Assembly (NCBI GenBank): GCA_011037195.1
Contig: JAAEAF010000406.1
Span: 186,001 to 250,000 of the forward strand
DNA length: 64,000 nucleotides
Direction of reading: 5' to 3'
Source of the DNA: Triatoma infestans
Lineage: Eukaryota; Arthropoda; Insecta; Hemiptera; Reduviidae
Position numbers and translations under genes: made by a program. The notes below the pieces were generated by a model that saw only the letters and a program-made list of their open reading frames with translations, did not search any database and was not told the DNA's origin. Below are positions 11,170 through 22,799 of the stretch, piece after piece (the first letter of the stretch is position 1; every line of letters starts with the position of its first letter).

Positions 11170-12302
11170 CAGCGTTCATCAACCTTTCCACACTTGCGGA
11201 CCAGCAAATATTGGAATAATATTCCGCGAACCGGCAAAAGGTTAAAGATAAATTCCGACGTATTCAATTACAGCCGAATTAGATCGAAAGTCAACGAAAG
11301 CCGCGGAGTACATAAACATTTAAAATACTATATAGTGCTGGGTAGTTAAATCACTAAATACTAGAAAAAAATCTGCGAGAAATACTCGTGCAACTTATTC
11401 TTATTTCTGTTTACACAATTATTTAGAAAAGACCATTTTTTTAAACTTCAAATTTTACTCATTTGCCCCAACATGAATATGGAAGTAGTGGGGAGACAGG
11501 GGTACCAACCTACAAACCACGCAAGTAGAGAAGTGATTATATTGTAGCCCACAGGAGCGACTAATAATAACACAGAACAAACCGAAATAAATTTTAAAAT
11601 TTAGTCAAAAATTCCGCAATATTATCTAAAAACAATTTTTTTCGAAAAGTATTATAAATAAAAGTTATAGGTTTATATCTGGGCAATATAAACCCATAAC
11701 TTTTATATACATATCTGGTCATAAGCATTCCAAGTTTATAGGAAAACTATAGTCTTTATCGAGAAAATTCGGAAAATCTAAAAAGAAATCTATTCTCTGC
11801 AAAACTCACTTCCGGGATTCCGATTTTTTTAAAATTTGGAATTATAGCAAAGCTTCTAATGTATATTGAAGCATACAGATGGCAGAACCATACATTGTTC
11901 CGAAGTGCAACTTTAAAAGAAATCCAAGCGCCCCCCCCTCCTCAGAACCCCATAAAAATAAATTTTTCCGGTAATATGTATCAAATAAAAGTTATAGGTA
12001 CTTGAGTGTGTGAATATGGTACTTGAATGTACGAAATTTGAAGAAAATCGTTGGAGCCGTTATTGAGAAAAGCGCGAATAACTGAAAAAGAAAAACATTC
12101 AGTAATGTAATTCATCCGGTTAATGGATGTTGCCCGAAACCTCGTTCAATTTCGCCTGAAAAATAAATAAAACCTGTTTATATTAATTGCAAGTTTAAAA
12201 TTTTTATTATTTTGCAACAAAATTTCCCGCCAATCTAGAAATTTATCGCGAACCGGCAGGCGATTTCCGTGGACCGGGATGGTCCGCTGATCAAGAACAC
12301 TG
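11170..12302. mobile_element. hAT-like non-autonomous element
   Basis: Ends are CAGCGTTCATCAACC (left) and, read inward from the right, CAGTGTTCTTGATCAGC. Both subterminal regions contain GCGGACCA and CCGGCA words (GCGAACCGGCAAAAGG on the left; GCGAACCGGCAGG and GGACCGGGATGGTCCGC on the right). It is flanked by an imperfect 8-bp duplication, ATCTAAAC (11162-11169) and ATCCAGAC (12303-12310), the length expected for hAT elements. No transposase is visible. The interior (about 11390-12130) holds family R sequence, so R inserted later or was captured. Confidence 0.6.
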
Positions 12303-12309
12303 ATCCAGA

Positions 12310-13190
12310 CAACTTTAGACTGTGCTTTTCCTATTGTTAAAAATGTAAATAAAACCAACCCTAGAATAGGTGTCAAAAAAACTTGTATTCAAGCCGTCCT
12401 GGTTGTACACCCAACCTAGATCTAGATTCTAATAGATTGAAGGTGCAGTATAGGAACTGGCTGAAAGTTGCGAAAGGCTTAGTACTTGCGAATCTTGGGT
12501 ATATATCCCAGATTCTTGGTAGAATCAAACTTATCTAAAAGTTGAACACGGTCTTGTCACATTACACACTCTATAACACCTAAATACATCTACTTAAATA
12601 AATTATGACAAAATGTAAATTTAATGGTCTATTATTTGAAGATAATACCAATAATTGTAGGAGCAAGAAACGTTTTTCTCTTTTCGCATTTCCAAAGTGA
12701 TTTTTCTGAAAATTTATTTCCCGAAATATATACATCTTTATGCCGTTTTGCGGTTATAACATTAAAGTACCCAAAGCACGTAGTGTTATATATAAACGAT
12801 TGCCATGGGTGGTTCTTGTACCCATAGTCTCTACTACTACCGAAGAAGTAAGGGACCTCTACCAGCCACATTGCTTTCATACGCGCCGTGCTCCCGTAAA
12901 TGTACGTCCTCCTCATGGAGGCCAGGATTAATGTTCTCTCTAAGTCATACTAATGTAAGTTCTCTACTCCCTTCTCCTCTTTGCAACTCTTTCAGCTCGC
13001 ACCCTCTTCAGACTATCTATCTCTCTTGTTTTCTCCTCCCCATCCCCGATATATATATATTTGTTTTATATCTGAACTGTCTTTTACTAGATAATTAGAG
13101 AACGCAGCGTACACGAGCAAACGATAACAGTCTTGCTATAATTTAAGAGATGTAGGAACCACCGTTGGCAGCTAAAAATAAAAAAAATTT
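12310..13190. other. No recognised gene
   Basis: Moderately AT-rich DNA with a pyrimidine-rich part (12950-13080). Short overlapping open frames at 12624-12931 show no motifs. I see no RNA gene or mobile-element end. Confidence 0.4.
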
Positions 13191-13195
13191 TGGTT

Positions 13196-13618
13196 GACGT
13201 TGTGGCATATTGTTACAATAGTAATATAGTGAGACGTTGTGGCATATTGTTACAATAGTAATATAATGAGACGTTGTGGCATATTGTTACAATAGTAATA
13301 TAGTGAGACCTTGTGGCATATTGTTACAATAGTAATATAGTGAGATGTTGTGGCATATTGTTATAATAGTAATATAGTGAGACGTTGTGGCATACTGTTA
13401 CAATAGTAATATAGTGAGACGTTGTGGCATATTGATACAATAGTAATATAGTGAGGCGTTGTGGCATATTGTTACAATAGTAATATAGTGAGACGTTATG
13501 GCATATTGTTACAATAGTAATATAGTGAGACGTTGTGGCATATTGTTACAATAGTAATATAGTGAGACGTTATCTCATATTGTTACAATAGTAATATAGT
13601 GAGACGTTGTGGCATATT
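13196..13618 (+). repeat. 37-bp minisatellite, 11.4 copies
   Basis: The unit GACGTTGTGGCATATTGTTA plus CAATAGTAATATAGTGA repeats with exact 37-bp spacing; starts are at 13196, 13233, 13270 and so on to 13603. Copies differ by only a few substitutions. The last copy stops after GACGTTGTGGCATATT at 13618, exactly where the simple-sequence tail of the neighbouring LINE begins. Confidence 0.97.
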
Positions 13619-13938
13619 TATTATTATTATTATTATTATTAATGTCTTTATTGATTAATATTTTTTACAAAATAAGAAGAACAAACAGTATACATAACTT
13701 ATAAACTAAAGACTACATCTTGGTCCGTAGACCGTCAGAGGAGTCGTTAATACAAGCTAACGAAATACAAATTATATTTATATAAATAAAATAAATATTT
13801 AAATAAAGTAAATTAAACTAGCTGTTTCATTATACTCAATGGCAACTGAACATAACTGAGAGGAACTCGAAAATACAAACGAAAATTAATAAAAAATAAA
13901 AGAAAATAAAATAATATATAAATAATTAAATACAATGT

Positions 13939-14637
13939 TCAGAGAGAATAATATTCAATTCTTTTGGCTTTAGCACAAAAATTTGACAGAGCCATCCAGT
14001 CTTTACCATTCAAATAGCGCATCATTTCCTCTCCCGTTAACTGTTGATTGGAAAGCCATTTCGCTCTTACACTAGACAGTCTTGGACAGATAGCGATAAA
14101 ATGATACGTTCTATCACCCAACTCCAAATTACATAAGTCACAATAATCTCTGTCCTCATTACAAAAAGGTGAGTTACCAATATTTATCACACCCCCTCGA
14201 GCCTTCATGATCCACCTCTGGAGTTCCACAGGTATATTACTAGTGAGGTAATGGCGCTTCCCTAAGTTAAATTCCAACTCTCTGTATACAGGATAACGCT
14301 CATTCTCCTCAACACCTACCCTAAATTTATTTTCAAGCTGGCATCGAACAGTCTCTCGAATTCGGCTGAAAACACTACTCCATTCATTCAAATTGTTCAA
14401 CTTTAACTCCGCTTGCAACCCGCATTCACTCAGTAATTTCTTTAAATCTGCATGCCAACTTACATTTCTAGTGACTGCTTGTGAGGCGACAATTTTGGGG
14501 AGTCTATTATTTGACATATTAAATACACGGAGAATGTAATCATGGTGCATTTTGAGAGTGTGTATAAATATGGGCATATAATTGATCTCTTTGTATATAA
14601 AATAATAGGAAGGTACAAACATTGGCAGCCTAAACAT
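13939..14637 (-). pseudogene. LINE ORF2 C-terminal region with Cys/His motif
   Basis: Residues form the region after the RT thumb. Near the end, CDLCNLELGDRTYHFIAICP has the C-x2-C ... H ... C spacing usual at the C-terminus of I-like LINE proteins, where it may bind nucleic acid. This frame overlaps the RT frame at 14630-14637 with a frame change, so the join is a frameshift, not a separate gene. It ends with a stop just before the 3' UTR. Confidence 0.75.
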
Positions 14638-15415
14638 TTTTTAATATAAAACCTAAACAGCTTTTCAATCTCCTCATAGCATGGACCTGAGCTCCATAGC
14701 AGACTATAGAGCAGCTAACTGCGTTAAATACTTTAAGTTTAGAATGGAAACTAATATTACTATTTTCAGTGACTTGTTTCCAGACCGTATTGAGACCCTG
14801 CCTGGCTTTTGTAGTTCTTTCTTTTAAATGTCTGTGAAAGGAAAGTCCGGGGGATAGTGTTACACCTAGATACTTATAGTGATCTGCAGTTTCTATTTTT
14901 TTATTATGAAAGTACCATTTCTCTACTTTAGCTATTCTACCTCCATTCTTAAAAATCACAATCTTGTATTTTTCAATGTTAATTTTCAAATTCCAAAGAG
15001 TGACATATTCATCTAATGAGGTAATCATTCTCTGAAGAGCTTGTGGCTCAGAAGCGAGAAGCACAAGATCGTCCGCATATGCAAGTAATTTTATTCTTTC
15101 TGACCCAATCAGCACCCCACCTCCATCCAGATAATCCTCAAGATCGTTTATATATAAAGAGAACAGGAGCGGGCTGAGAAGGCAACCCTGCTTAACTCCC
15201 ATACGCATATCGAATTCTGTGCCTCTCCCTTCCCTGCACCAGATTGACCCCACAGTATTCGACAATAGTTCCTCAACAAACTTAACAACCTTTGCGAAAG
15301 GCCCAAATTATGAAGTTTAAAAATAAGAGAATGACGGTCAACCGTATCAAAAGCTGCTGAGAAGTCTATGAAAAAGGCGTAGACTTTCTGCCTTTTAATA
15401 CTTAGTTTTAATTTA
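14630..15415 (-). pseudogene. LINE ORF2, RT palm and thumb
   Basis: Starting at the nested-insert junction: FFIDFSAAFDTVD (block A with the catalytic Asp, about 15375-15335), then a frame change near 15250. MGVKQGCLLSPLLFSLYINDL and the active-site box AYADDLVLLA (about 15085-15055) follow. HYKYLGVTLSPGLSF is in the thumb. The catalytic residues are intact. Removing the insert and one copy of its 13-bp duplication makes this frame continuous with the fingers segment further upstream. Confidence 0.85.
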
Positions 15416-16035
15416 TCAATCAATCAATATTTTTATTTGCACTAAATTACATCATGGCAAAATGAGTTTGTATGTGCGTACATAATGACTTACAAACTAT
15501 CAGGCATAACACAATTAATAAATAAACTTTAACCTGCTTTACAATATAGAAAGAAAAATAACAAAACAAAAAACAGAATACTCTTGGTTCTTATTACAAT
15601 GTGAGATAATAAAATTAAAAATAAAATTCATTTAAACAGAAAATATGAAATAAAACAAATTTTTTCTTTTCTTCCCTTATTAATATTATTATTAAATAAA
15701 AATAAATGACATGTAAAAATAAAAACTAAAGTATGAATAATATGAACAATATAAAATTAATAATAATTAGATCTAATTTTTAAGCTATTAATGACAAAAA
15801 GAAAAATATCATTAATCTTTGCCAAGTTATAAACATTTAAAATCTCTTCAACCAAATCTTGATACGAATTATTACATATGCTATATTTATATAAAAATTG
15901 AAATCTATAAGAAGAAAGGGTGGGGCATTCGAATAGAAAGTGATTTAAATCATCGAATTGCTGGGTAGTACCTAATTTACAAAATTTATCTGGAAAAAAG
16001 ATATATCTTTCAGCTTTCACTATTATTCGAGGATA
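15416..16035 (-). mobile_element. Nested 5'-truncated LINE tail, 620 bp
   Basis: Flanked by a perfect 13-bp duplication TAGTTTTAATTTA (15403-15415 and 16036-16048). On the minus strand it codes about 90 residues of a different LINE C-terminus (CKLG ... NHFLFECPTLSSYRF, a Cys/His motif) ending at 15757. A ~340-bp 3' UTR follows, then AATAAA and an ATTGATTGATTGA tail. It lies inside the RT fingers of the host LINE. The duplication and tail show standard target-primed insertion after the host element was already in place. Confidence 0.92.
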
Positions 16036-16048
16036 TAGTTTTAATTTA

Positions 16049-16716
16049 ACTAAATTAACTATTGTAAATATATTGTCTATAGCGGAGTAATTTGGTCTGA
16101 ACCCTGCCTGGAATTCTTTAGGAACCCCGCCATTTGCCCAATCAGTTATTCGTTTCAACAACAATCCGGTATATAGTTTACCAATGACGTTATTGAACGC
16201 GATACCCCTATAGTTACAGACAGCATTGCGATTACCTTTTTTAAAAAGTGGGAAAATAACTGACTTTCCAAAGGAGGAGGGCGTACAACCGGAATCGTAA
16301 ATATCATTAAATACATCCAATAATAGATTCAGAAATTCCGGGGTTGCATTTTTATAATATTCGTAAGGTATACTATCCTCTCCCGGAGCCTTACCGTTTT
16401 TCGCCTTACACAACACTAGCTCCAACTCACACAAAGTAAACGGTTTATCCATTTCACAAATTTGGATCAAAGGCTGGGCATATTGTATTTTCTCAGTGGC
16501 CAGAATCGGATTATATAGATGATAAAAATACTCATACCATTCCTCCGGTGTGATGTTATTACATATATTATTCATTCCTTTAATCGGTCTGACACCCCTC
16601 CAAAATTCCTGGCTATTTTTACAATTATTTATTTGAATTATTACATTGTTAAAATATTGTAATTTCTTTTCTGTACATAATTTTTTATATTGCTTATTAT
16701 GCTCTAGATATAACAT
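16049..16716 (-). pseudogene. LINE ORF2, RT fingers
   Basis: Contains the pre-RT and finger blocks: LELVLCKAKNGKAPGEDSIPYEYYK (the conserved 'A..GKAPG.D.IP' block), SVIFPLFKKG, NYRGIAFNNVIGKLYTGLLLKRI and FQAGFRPNYSAIDNIFTI. The frame then runs into the nested insert at 16048. The sequence upstream (16733-16957) is in another frame, so a frameshift lies near 16740. Confidence 0.88.
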
Positions 16717-16732
16717 TTTATCACTGTTTTTA

Positions 16733-16957
16733 TTAAATTTTTAAATTTTCTAAGAAACTTGAAGGATAACATTCATTATCGTACCATTTCTTTTGAAATT
16801 CCGTTTTAAATTTAGGTTTGGGATTAAAGTTTGCTGCCTTCTTTACGAGTTTAACATAAAAATCCATTTTAGCATCAGTGCTGTCTGTAAGGAATACAAT
16901 AGAGTGTAAGTAGTTACTCAGCTTAATCCGATACAATTGACCCTCACACTCATTCAT
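16733..16957 (-). pseudogene. LINE ORF2 linker between EN and RT
   Basis: A 74-residue frame with no catalytic motif but with KKAANFNPKPKFKTEFQKKWYDNEC. The pattern '..W.D.EC' is common in the linker of I-like LINE proteins just before the RT. It is separated from both neighbours by frame changes. Confidence 0.6.
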
Positions 16958-17013
16958 ATTAATTTTGGCAATGGAATTAATTTGTTTGACGGCTTAATTA
17001 TATTAGTATTACA

Positions 17014-17753
17014 CTACAGAACAATGGGCATATGATCGGAAAATATCTGCTTGTCAACTTTAAAGTTATTTACATAAGGTAGCATATCTAAGTTTATACA
17101 ACAGTAATCTATCACAGAAGAGCCAATAGTACTAATAAAAGTCAGCTCACCTACTAAATCACCTTTCATACGCCCATTAAGAATAGCTAAATTAAAATCA
17201 TTTAACAAATCTAGAAGTTTTTTGCCATTTGAATTGATGCAACTATCTTTAGAGTCTCTGCTAAGTTTGCCAATTTCACAGAAAGATTGTAAACATTTTT
17301 TAGAAATTTTTTGCAGACAGCCAGTTCGGCTGTTAAAATCGCCAATCAAACAAATGTTAAGAGTACTGTTATCATACAAAAGCTCAGACAATCTTTAAAA
17401 TCGTAATTCCAACAACTGAAATTCAAATAGATTGGAACAATATAAATAGATTCATTAACTAACTCTACTTTTAGCACATCACAACCCGATAATTTCTCAA
17501 ACCTCACATAGCGGGAGACACTACTATCACTTTTGAACCCATACACACACCCTCCAGATGCTCTTCCAATAGCAGCTCTCCTCGAGGCAGGTATCCACTT
17601 TACAGAAAACTTACCGAACACGTTACCAAATTTACATATATCTTTCTCTTCAATAAATGTTTCAAAGAGCATAAAAATATCGAATGTTTGCACATAGGTA
17701 ATAAAATTCTGATTAGACAAGACCTTTTTCAATCCAGATACGTTGTAAGCCAT
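17014..17753 (-). pseudogene. LINE ORF2 apurinic-type endonuclease
   Basis: Two frames (17346-17753 and 17014-17391) joined by one frameshift near 17385. Motifs in order: MAYNVSGL at the start, LFETFIE (metal-binding Glu), ICLIGDFNSRTG (the GDFN motif), VIDYCCIN and FSDHMPIVL (the SDH motif). All main catalytic residues of an exonuclease-endonuclease-phosphatase type nuclease are present. In LINEs this enzyme nicks the target to prime reverse transcription. ATG at 17753 fits as the original ORF2 start. A stop follows near 17012. Confidence 0.88.
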
Positions 17754-17759
17754 GATTTC

Positions 17760-17975
17760 CAGCCGGTGAAATGTCTCTTCTGATTGCTATGTATTTCCAT
17801 GCTTCAATTCTTCATTACCTGAGTCCAGTTCTCTATCTTGTACCGAATCAGACATCGATAAAGATCCAAATTTATATTTCTCTAACTTAGATTTTATTTT
17901 AGTGCGATCTTCAGTTTTATTCTTTTTTGCGCATGAAATACTACTGTCTTTCAATAACTGTTCTTCTTGTTCCTA
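17760..17975 (-). pseudogene. C-terminal end of LINE ORF1
   Basis: Immediately upstream of the ORF2 start, minus-strand reading gives about 60 residues rich in Lys, Glu and Ser (SCAKKNKTEDRTKIKSKLE ... SVQDRELDSGNEELKHGNT) ending at a stop close to the ORF2 ATG. Position, charge and the short gap suggest the tail of the gag-like ORF1. Further upstream the similarity ends and family R sequence begins (about 18005), so the element is 5'-truncated here. Confidence 0.55.
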
Positions 17976-17999
17976 TGGTGGTGACAACATCCGCTTTTT

Positions 18000-19110
18000 A
18001 TTTAACAACTGGGAATTGACATATAACAGTCACACGACTTCCTCTACTGCAGTCTGTACGATAATTATTAGACAAATTTTCTTTAGTTTTGGGATATATT
18101 GCTTTTATCATTCAGTTGCTCCCACATGTTGATGGTGATGAGGAATATGCAAATTAGTTGACTACATAAAGTATGTATGTGGATGTGTAATTCTGTTTAC
18201 CGAATGGTCTATATGCCCCGTTACAAGTCTATATTCATAACCACTACACCAACGTTGATTTACGAGGCTCTGTGGTATCTGTGACGTTATATTTCAAGTA
18301 TTATTGGGTTTAATCTAGACCCAGTCTTCTGGACTACAATGTAATTACGTTCAAGTACAATCTTCTATAAGTGCTGAGAACCAACATGTATCCCCATCGC
18401 CAGTATATTTAAGTTAATTTTATTTATATTAAACTATAACTGTAATTGTACTGATTGCAGTAAGAACAAGTGGTGTGCAACGTTTCACACCGAATTATTA
18501 TAATAAATATCATTAGATAACCACGTCCCAAACTGAATATTTCAAATCACTTGCAATAGTTGTTGGTACAAAAATGATATGTAATTTTTGATAGTGGTTG
18601 TAAACTCTCATAAAATATGTTAGTGCAAAGTAGCGTATATACTTAAGGTACATAATATAATGTTTATAACAGATAAGTACCCACTTATATGTCTATATAT
18701 AATATAACCTGTTAGGAATAATAACAGTAAAGCAACCTACAACTTTCATGTATGTCTCCTTTATCTCCAGTTGAGGTGAACATGGACTTTATAGCTATAT
18801 ACCCTCTCAACTTCTCTCTTTTATCCCTCTTATCTAATATTTATTCCTTGCTCAAAAGAGTAATATTGTCTAATAATCTAGAAATACTTCTAGAACTGAA
18901 TATGAATAAATGTCCACCCGTTTGGTTTACATTTTATATAATTAGTAATTATTAATAATTAGAAATGGAAATATTGACGATCGGTCTATGTAAAAAAGAA
19001 AAAAAAAAGAAGAAAAAAAATGTATTGTCTTTAAAAATATATTGTCTTTTTCAAGGCATAAAATAAAAACATGAGAAATTAAAAGTGACACTTTATTTAT
19101 TCATAGCTAT
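18000..19110. other. R head fragment and unassigned AT-rich DNA
   Basis: About 18025-18090 carries a decayed family R head (CACACGACTTCCTCTACTGCAGT). The remainder shows no gene, only short chance frames and A-rich runs near 18990-19020. Confidence 0.4.
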
Positions 19111-19119
19111 AATACAAAA

Positions 19120-19795
19120 AAATTTGGTGTGAAACACTGCACGGCTTTCTCTTACTGCGAAATGGCAAATTTTCTTCACACTTACATTTCTGATTAGTCT
19201 AAAACCGTCGGCATTTATATGGAGAAAATCACAATAAACTGAAAAACCTGTTCAGTAAAGTCGCACTTCCGGTCAACCAATTTTCTTCAATTTTGGAATG
19301 TCGACAACACATTTAATTCTGATTAATATTATTTAGATGAATTGTAGAATAAACAGAAATAGCAATCTAGAGGGAACCAAAACTCCATCTCTCCCCCAGA
19401 AGTGCCTTTAAATGAATTTTCCCGGCGAAATGTATTAAATAAACGTTATGTTATTACGTTATTACATTTTATGTTAAGTTGATAACTAGTTTAAAGAATA
19501 TCGTTTTTGAGAAAATCACAAAAACTGAAAAACCATTCAGTAAAGTGGCACTTCCGGTTTATGAATCTTGCCCGTAATCTTCGTATCTGATGCGGTGGTA
19601 GAACCTAAACGGAATACTAAGTTTTTGAGATGTTCAGTTCATGGATACACACATACACACACCGACCATTTAGTAAAAACCACTTTGTTGGACTCGGGGC
19701 TTTTAAAACGTGTATTTCCGCTAAAAGCTCAATTTTGAAAACCAGGCACGATCGCAATACTTCCTCTTACTATTATTATTAAGAGAATGCAAAAA
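19120..19795 (+). repeat. Family R copy
   Basis: Head GGTGTGAAACACTGC and CTTTCTCTTACTGCG, interior CGCACTTCCGGTCAACC, TAATATTATTTAGATGA and GGCACTTCCGGTTTATG, CA-rich simple repeat near 19650, and tail GCAATACTTCCTCTTACT then TTATTAAGAGAATG. Nearly complete and without a nested insert. Confidence 0.75.
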
Positions 19796-20136
19796 GTAAA
19801 AAGTAGGAAATTACTTCAAAACACAGTTTTTTACAATTTGTTGTATAATGAATGAATGAAAGAATGAATGAATGTTGTCATTCACTCATTTTACAACAAA
19901 CTGTTCTACGTTCTGTGAACTATCGAGTTTGAACTTCCTACGTTTATTTGTTTCTAAACACCCACAAAGACCATTCGCTAAAATTATTTTTTTCGTACTC
20001 ACTGGACCTTAAATTATTTATTTCCGGTGTTAACTCAATTTCAAAAATTTCAATACTTTCTCTTAACAGAAGGAAGAGAAAAATTATGTCTAGAGAAAGG
20101 TGTGAGTATAAAAAGATATATGCATATCTTTTGTAA

Positions 20137-20311
20137 TTTATCCGTCGTAGCTGCATATTTCTTTTATTTCTGATCGGTTTCGGATTTTCATCCAATGTAA
20201 GAGTAAATTTATCCCAATTTATAAATCCGAAACCGGTCAGGAATAAAAGAAATATGCATGCTATCACGGATAAAATACCAGATTTATCCAGAATTGTGGA
20301 CCCATCCACTT
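20137..20311. mobile_element. Short foldback copy of the hammerhead-like family
   Basis: Inverted arms (about 20139-20200 and 20222-20285) with the shared words TTATCCGTCGTAG, ATTTCTTTTATT and ACCGGTCAGG, and the family end CCAGAATTGTGGACCCATCC. The left arm, read on the minus strand, keeps TGGATGAAAATCCGAAACC. The right arm has lost the CTGANGA box. The middle is shorter than in the full-size inserts. Confidence 0.6.
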
Positions 20312-20329
20312 ATTATATATATATATATC

Positions 20330-20440
20330 CCGGCAGACGGTACAATATACCATGCTGTAATTTTCTTATTTTATATATCAGTGTATGAATTGTAAATATA
20401 TATTGATCAATAAAGAGATAATAATAATAATAATAAAAAA
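20330..20440 (+). mobile_element. Probable LINE 3' end
   Basis: A short segment ends with AATAAAGAGATAATAATAAT and further TAA units, the same arrangement of polyadenylation signal plus trinucleotide tail seen at the other LINE ends in this window. No coding part remains. It merges into (AT)n simple sequence to about 20490. Confidence 0.4.
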
Positions 20441-20844
20441 AATATATATATATATCTACATGTATATATATATAAATATATATATTTCAAATTTAATATT
20501 CATTTGGGTCATAAATGAATCAGTCAGTGAGGTTTCTGTCACAATCTACTAATAGGAAATGTAATTTTACTGATATTTTTTCCCCAGTTTCACTTCCCGG
20601 AATTATTTGGTACCCATAGAGCACAGTCGTAGGTCTAAGACTTTTATTTGATGAACATTTGGCTAGGAAAATGCATTTTAGTTGGTGTTAATTGAGCTTT
20701 AACATTAGGCTTTATTCTAAATTGTCGTTTCAAAACTGCGTAATGTTGAGTGATAATAATCTGACAACAATGCCACATGTGAAAGGTGGTCATTTAGAAC
20801 TGAAGTTTCCAGTAACGTGAGTGTTTCTTACCACTTCTTTTTTA

Positions 20845-20951
20845 CCTTCTCTTTCTTCTGCGAAGAAATGTATTGTGATCGTGTGAAATTTGAAATTCAG
20901 TTTTCACCGGAAATACATGTGTTGAGTACGAAAAAATGTTTTTAGAGAATG

Positions 20952-20985
<34 letters not shown>

Positions 20986-21000
20986 CACACCAAATATTCT
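20845..21000 (-). repeat. Partial family R copy with (TG)n
   Basis: Reverse-oriented family R tail (GAAATGTATTGTGATCGTGTG, TTCACCGGAAATACATGTG, GAATGGTCTG) ending in a clean (TG)n run at 20946-20982. Microsatellite length differs between R copies. Confidence 0.65.
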
Positions 21001-21009
21001 TTTTTCTTT

Positions 21010-21930
21010 TTTGAGAGGTGGGATATTCAAAGTGCTTATAATTAATTCACTTAAGAGGTAATGCTAAATAATTAATTACTGTAATTACTTTCTTCGCACG
21101 TGATTAAGCAAATGATTAATCCTAGGAGTTTGTGCATGTCCTTTAGATAAAATAACATTCTATTAGAACTGTTTCTATGTTCATCTCTTAAAGCGAAACT
21201 TAAATAATTTTAACGTAGCTATTGATCAAGAGAACAAAGGAATAGATCGGATTCAGTCAAATAATGTCTTTCAATATTATATATCCTTGTGAATACTAAT
21301 ACCATCAATCAATGTGATACTACGTAATTAGTAGGTAATATATATATATATATAAACCTAAATGGAAAACTTCTTTATAGGTATAAGTAGAAAGGGAGTG
21401 AGAGTGTTGTGTGTATGTGTTTATAAAGAGAGAGGTTTAGACAGAAGTGATAGTATAAAACGGGTCTGTGATTACCTGTATCGATTGTAATGAGTCTGGC
21501 CGACATGATTTTACCATTGTAACTCTTACACTTTAACTGCTAATTTTCACCGACTAATTACTATTGAAACTATAACTACACTTTACTGTATCTTCATTAA
21601 CATATATAGGCATTTTGATTGGGAATTTTTACTTTCTATTCTTAATTAAGTAAGAGTAATTATAGTGATCTTGCCAAATTTTCTAAAATGAGTTTTCATA
21701 TGAAATGAGATGGATAAATCTAACGCAAGTTTGAAAAATATAATGAGAAACATGTCTTTCTCTCACTGCAATTATTACAATTTCAATTGATGAATTTCCT
21801 TCAAATTTGAAATTTTCGCTAAACGTTTAGTTACCTTTAACATTACACAAAAATATAAGTAGTGCGCATTATACCTGATGGTTATTAGGATATAATGTCT
21901 GACTTTACTATACGACTGTATGGCTATAAG
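21010..21930. other. No recognised gene
   Basis: AT-rich DNA with a TA run (21337-21352) and a weak R head near 21745-21800 (TCTTTCTCTCACTGCAATT). Nothing else is supportable. Confidence 0.4.
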
Positions 21931-21934
21931 CAGA

Positions 21935-22790
21935 GCCTTTACCAGTTCCCAGCAACACCTATAGTGGCAGAAGAGTAGCTAGAAGAGGTCGTTTGTACCA
22001 AACCTGCGGATATGTACTTGGGGGTTATGGTAGATAGGAGACTAAGCTACAAAGAGCATATTTAGAGGGCCATGGATAAGGCATCGAGAGCAGTTAGGGC
22101 TTTGAGTAGGCTGATGGCAAATATTGGGTGTCCTAGATCGAACAGGCGGAGAGTTTTAATACCTGCAGGGCATTCTGCGCTGCTATACGGAGCTGAGGTT
22201 TGGGCTGCCGCGCTAAGGAAACAGAATTATGAGAGGAAAATAGCGCACATACAGCAACGGGGGGGCTGCATATGAGACTGCGTCAAGCCCTGGGCTTTGC
22301 GGGGGTCATGGCCATCCGGTAAACGCCGGAGGAAAGGAAATATTTCTAGGAAAGAAGCAAGGAAGATGGGCCGATAGAAGTAAGAAAGGAGGGTGAGATA
22401 CGAAAGCTAAGGGTAAGATATGTGGGAAAGGAAACCCCATGGTCGATGGACTTCGAGGCTGATCACGGAAGTTAACCTATGTGTGTTCCGCAGGACAAGG
22501 GAGGTTGGATTTAATTTGGCAGGCACTGAATGGGCATGGCTGCTTTCTGGAGTATCTCCATGAAGTTGTAGCTGAGCCGGGTGCTTACATCGTACCGACA
22601 CGATCGACAACACAGTGCGTGCAGTCTTCGTCAGTGGGAACGGAGGAAGCTTGAGGGGGCTATAGGTGGCATTACGGGGGGAAATTATGTAGGAAAGGTG
22701 TTGGAGGCGGAGGGGAATTGGAATGGATGGCACATTTTATTGAGATGGTTTTAAGGAATAAAAAGGGAGACATAGAAGGCGGATTATGAA
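21935..22790 (+). pseudogene. R1-like LINE: RT thumb and C-terminal domain relic
   Basis: Frame-broken blocks run in the order of an R1-type ORF2. KPADMYLGVMVDRRLSYKEHI is followed by a stop, AMDKASRAVRALSRLMANIGCPRS and LYGAEVWAAALRKQNYERKIAHIQQRGG (22072-22275). A frame change then leads to LRQALGFAGVMAI and PEERKYF (about 22275-22345). Near 22520-22720 the decayed LTGHGCFLEYLHE-type end of the protein can be read. The base composition is distinctly more GC-rich than the flanks. The RT palm with its YADD box is missing. Confidence 0.8.
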
Positions 22791-22799
22791 AAAAATGGG

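Larger units (their letters stand above)
13619..17975 (-). mobile_element. Nearly full-length LINE (ORF1 end, EN, RT), with nested insert
   Basis: Minus-strand element. Its 3' end has AATAAAG then a TAATAATAA tail (13619-13642) touching the 37-bp array. Going 5'-wards: C-terminal Cys/His region (13939-14637), RT palm and thumb (14630-15415), a foreign insert (15416-16035), RT fingers (16049-16716), linker (16733-16957), apurinic-type endonuclease (17014-17753) and the end of ORF1 (17760-17975). The TAA tail and the endonuclease-RT-Cys/His order suggest the I-like group of non-LTR elements. Frameshifts near 14635, 15250, 16740, 16975 and 17385 and a stop near 17012 show that it is long dead. 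No clear target duplication was found. Confidence 0.85.

Noticed and set aside
20842..21030. His/Thr-repeat peptide
   Set aside because: Artefact of translating a (TG)n microsatellite in a family R tail.
22407..22733. Minus 108-codon frame
   Set aside because: Antisense to the decayed R1-like C-terminus; no motif of its own.
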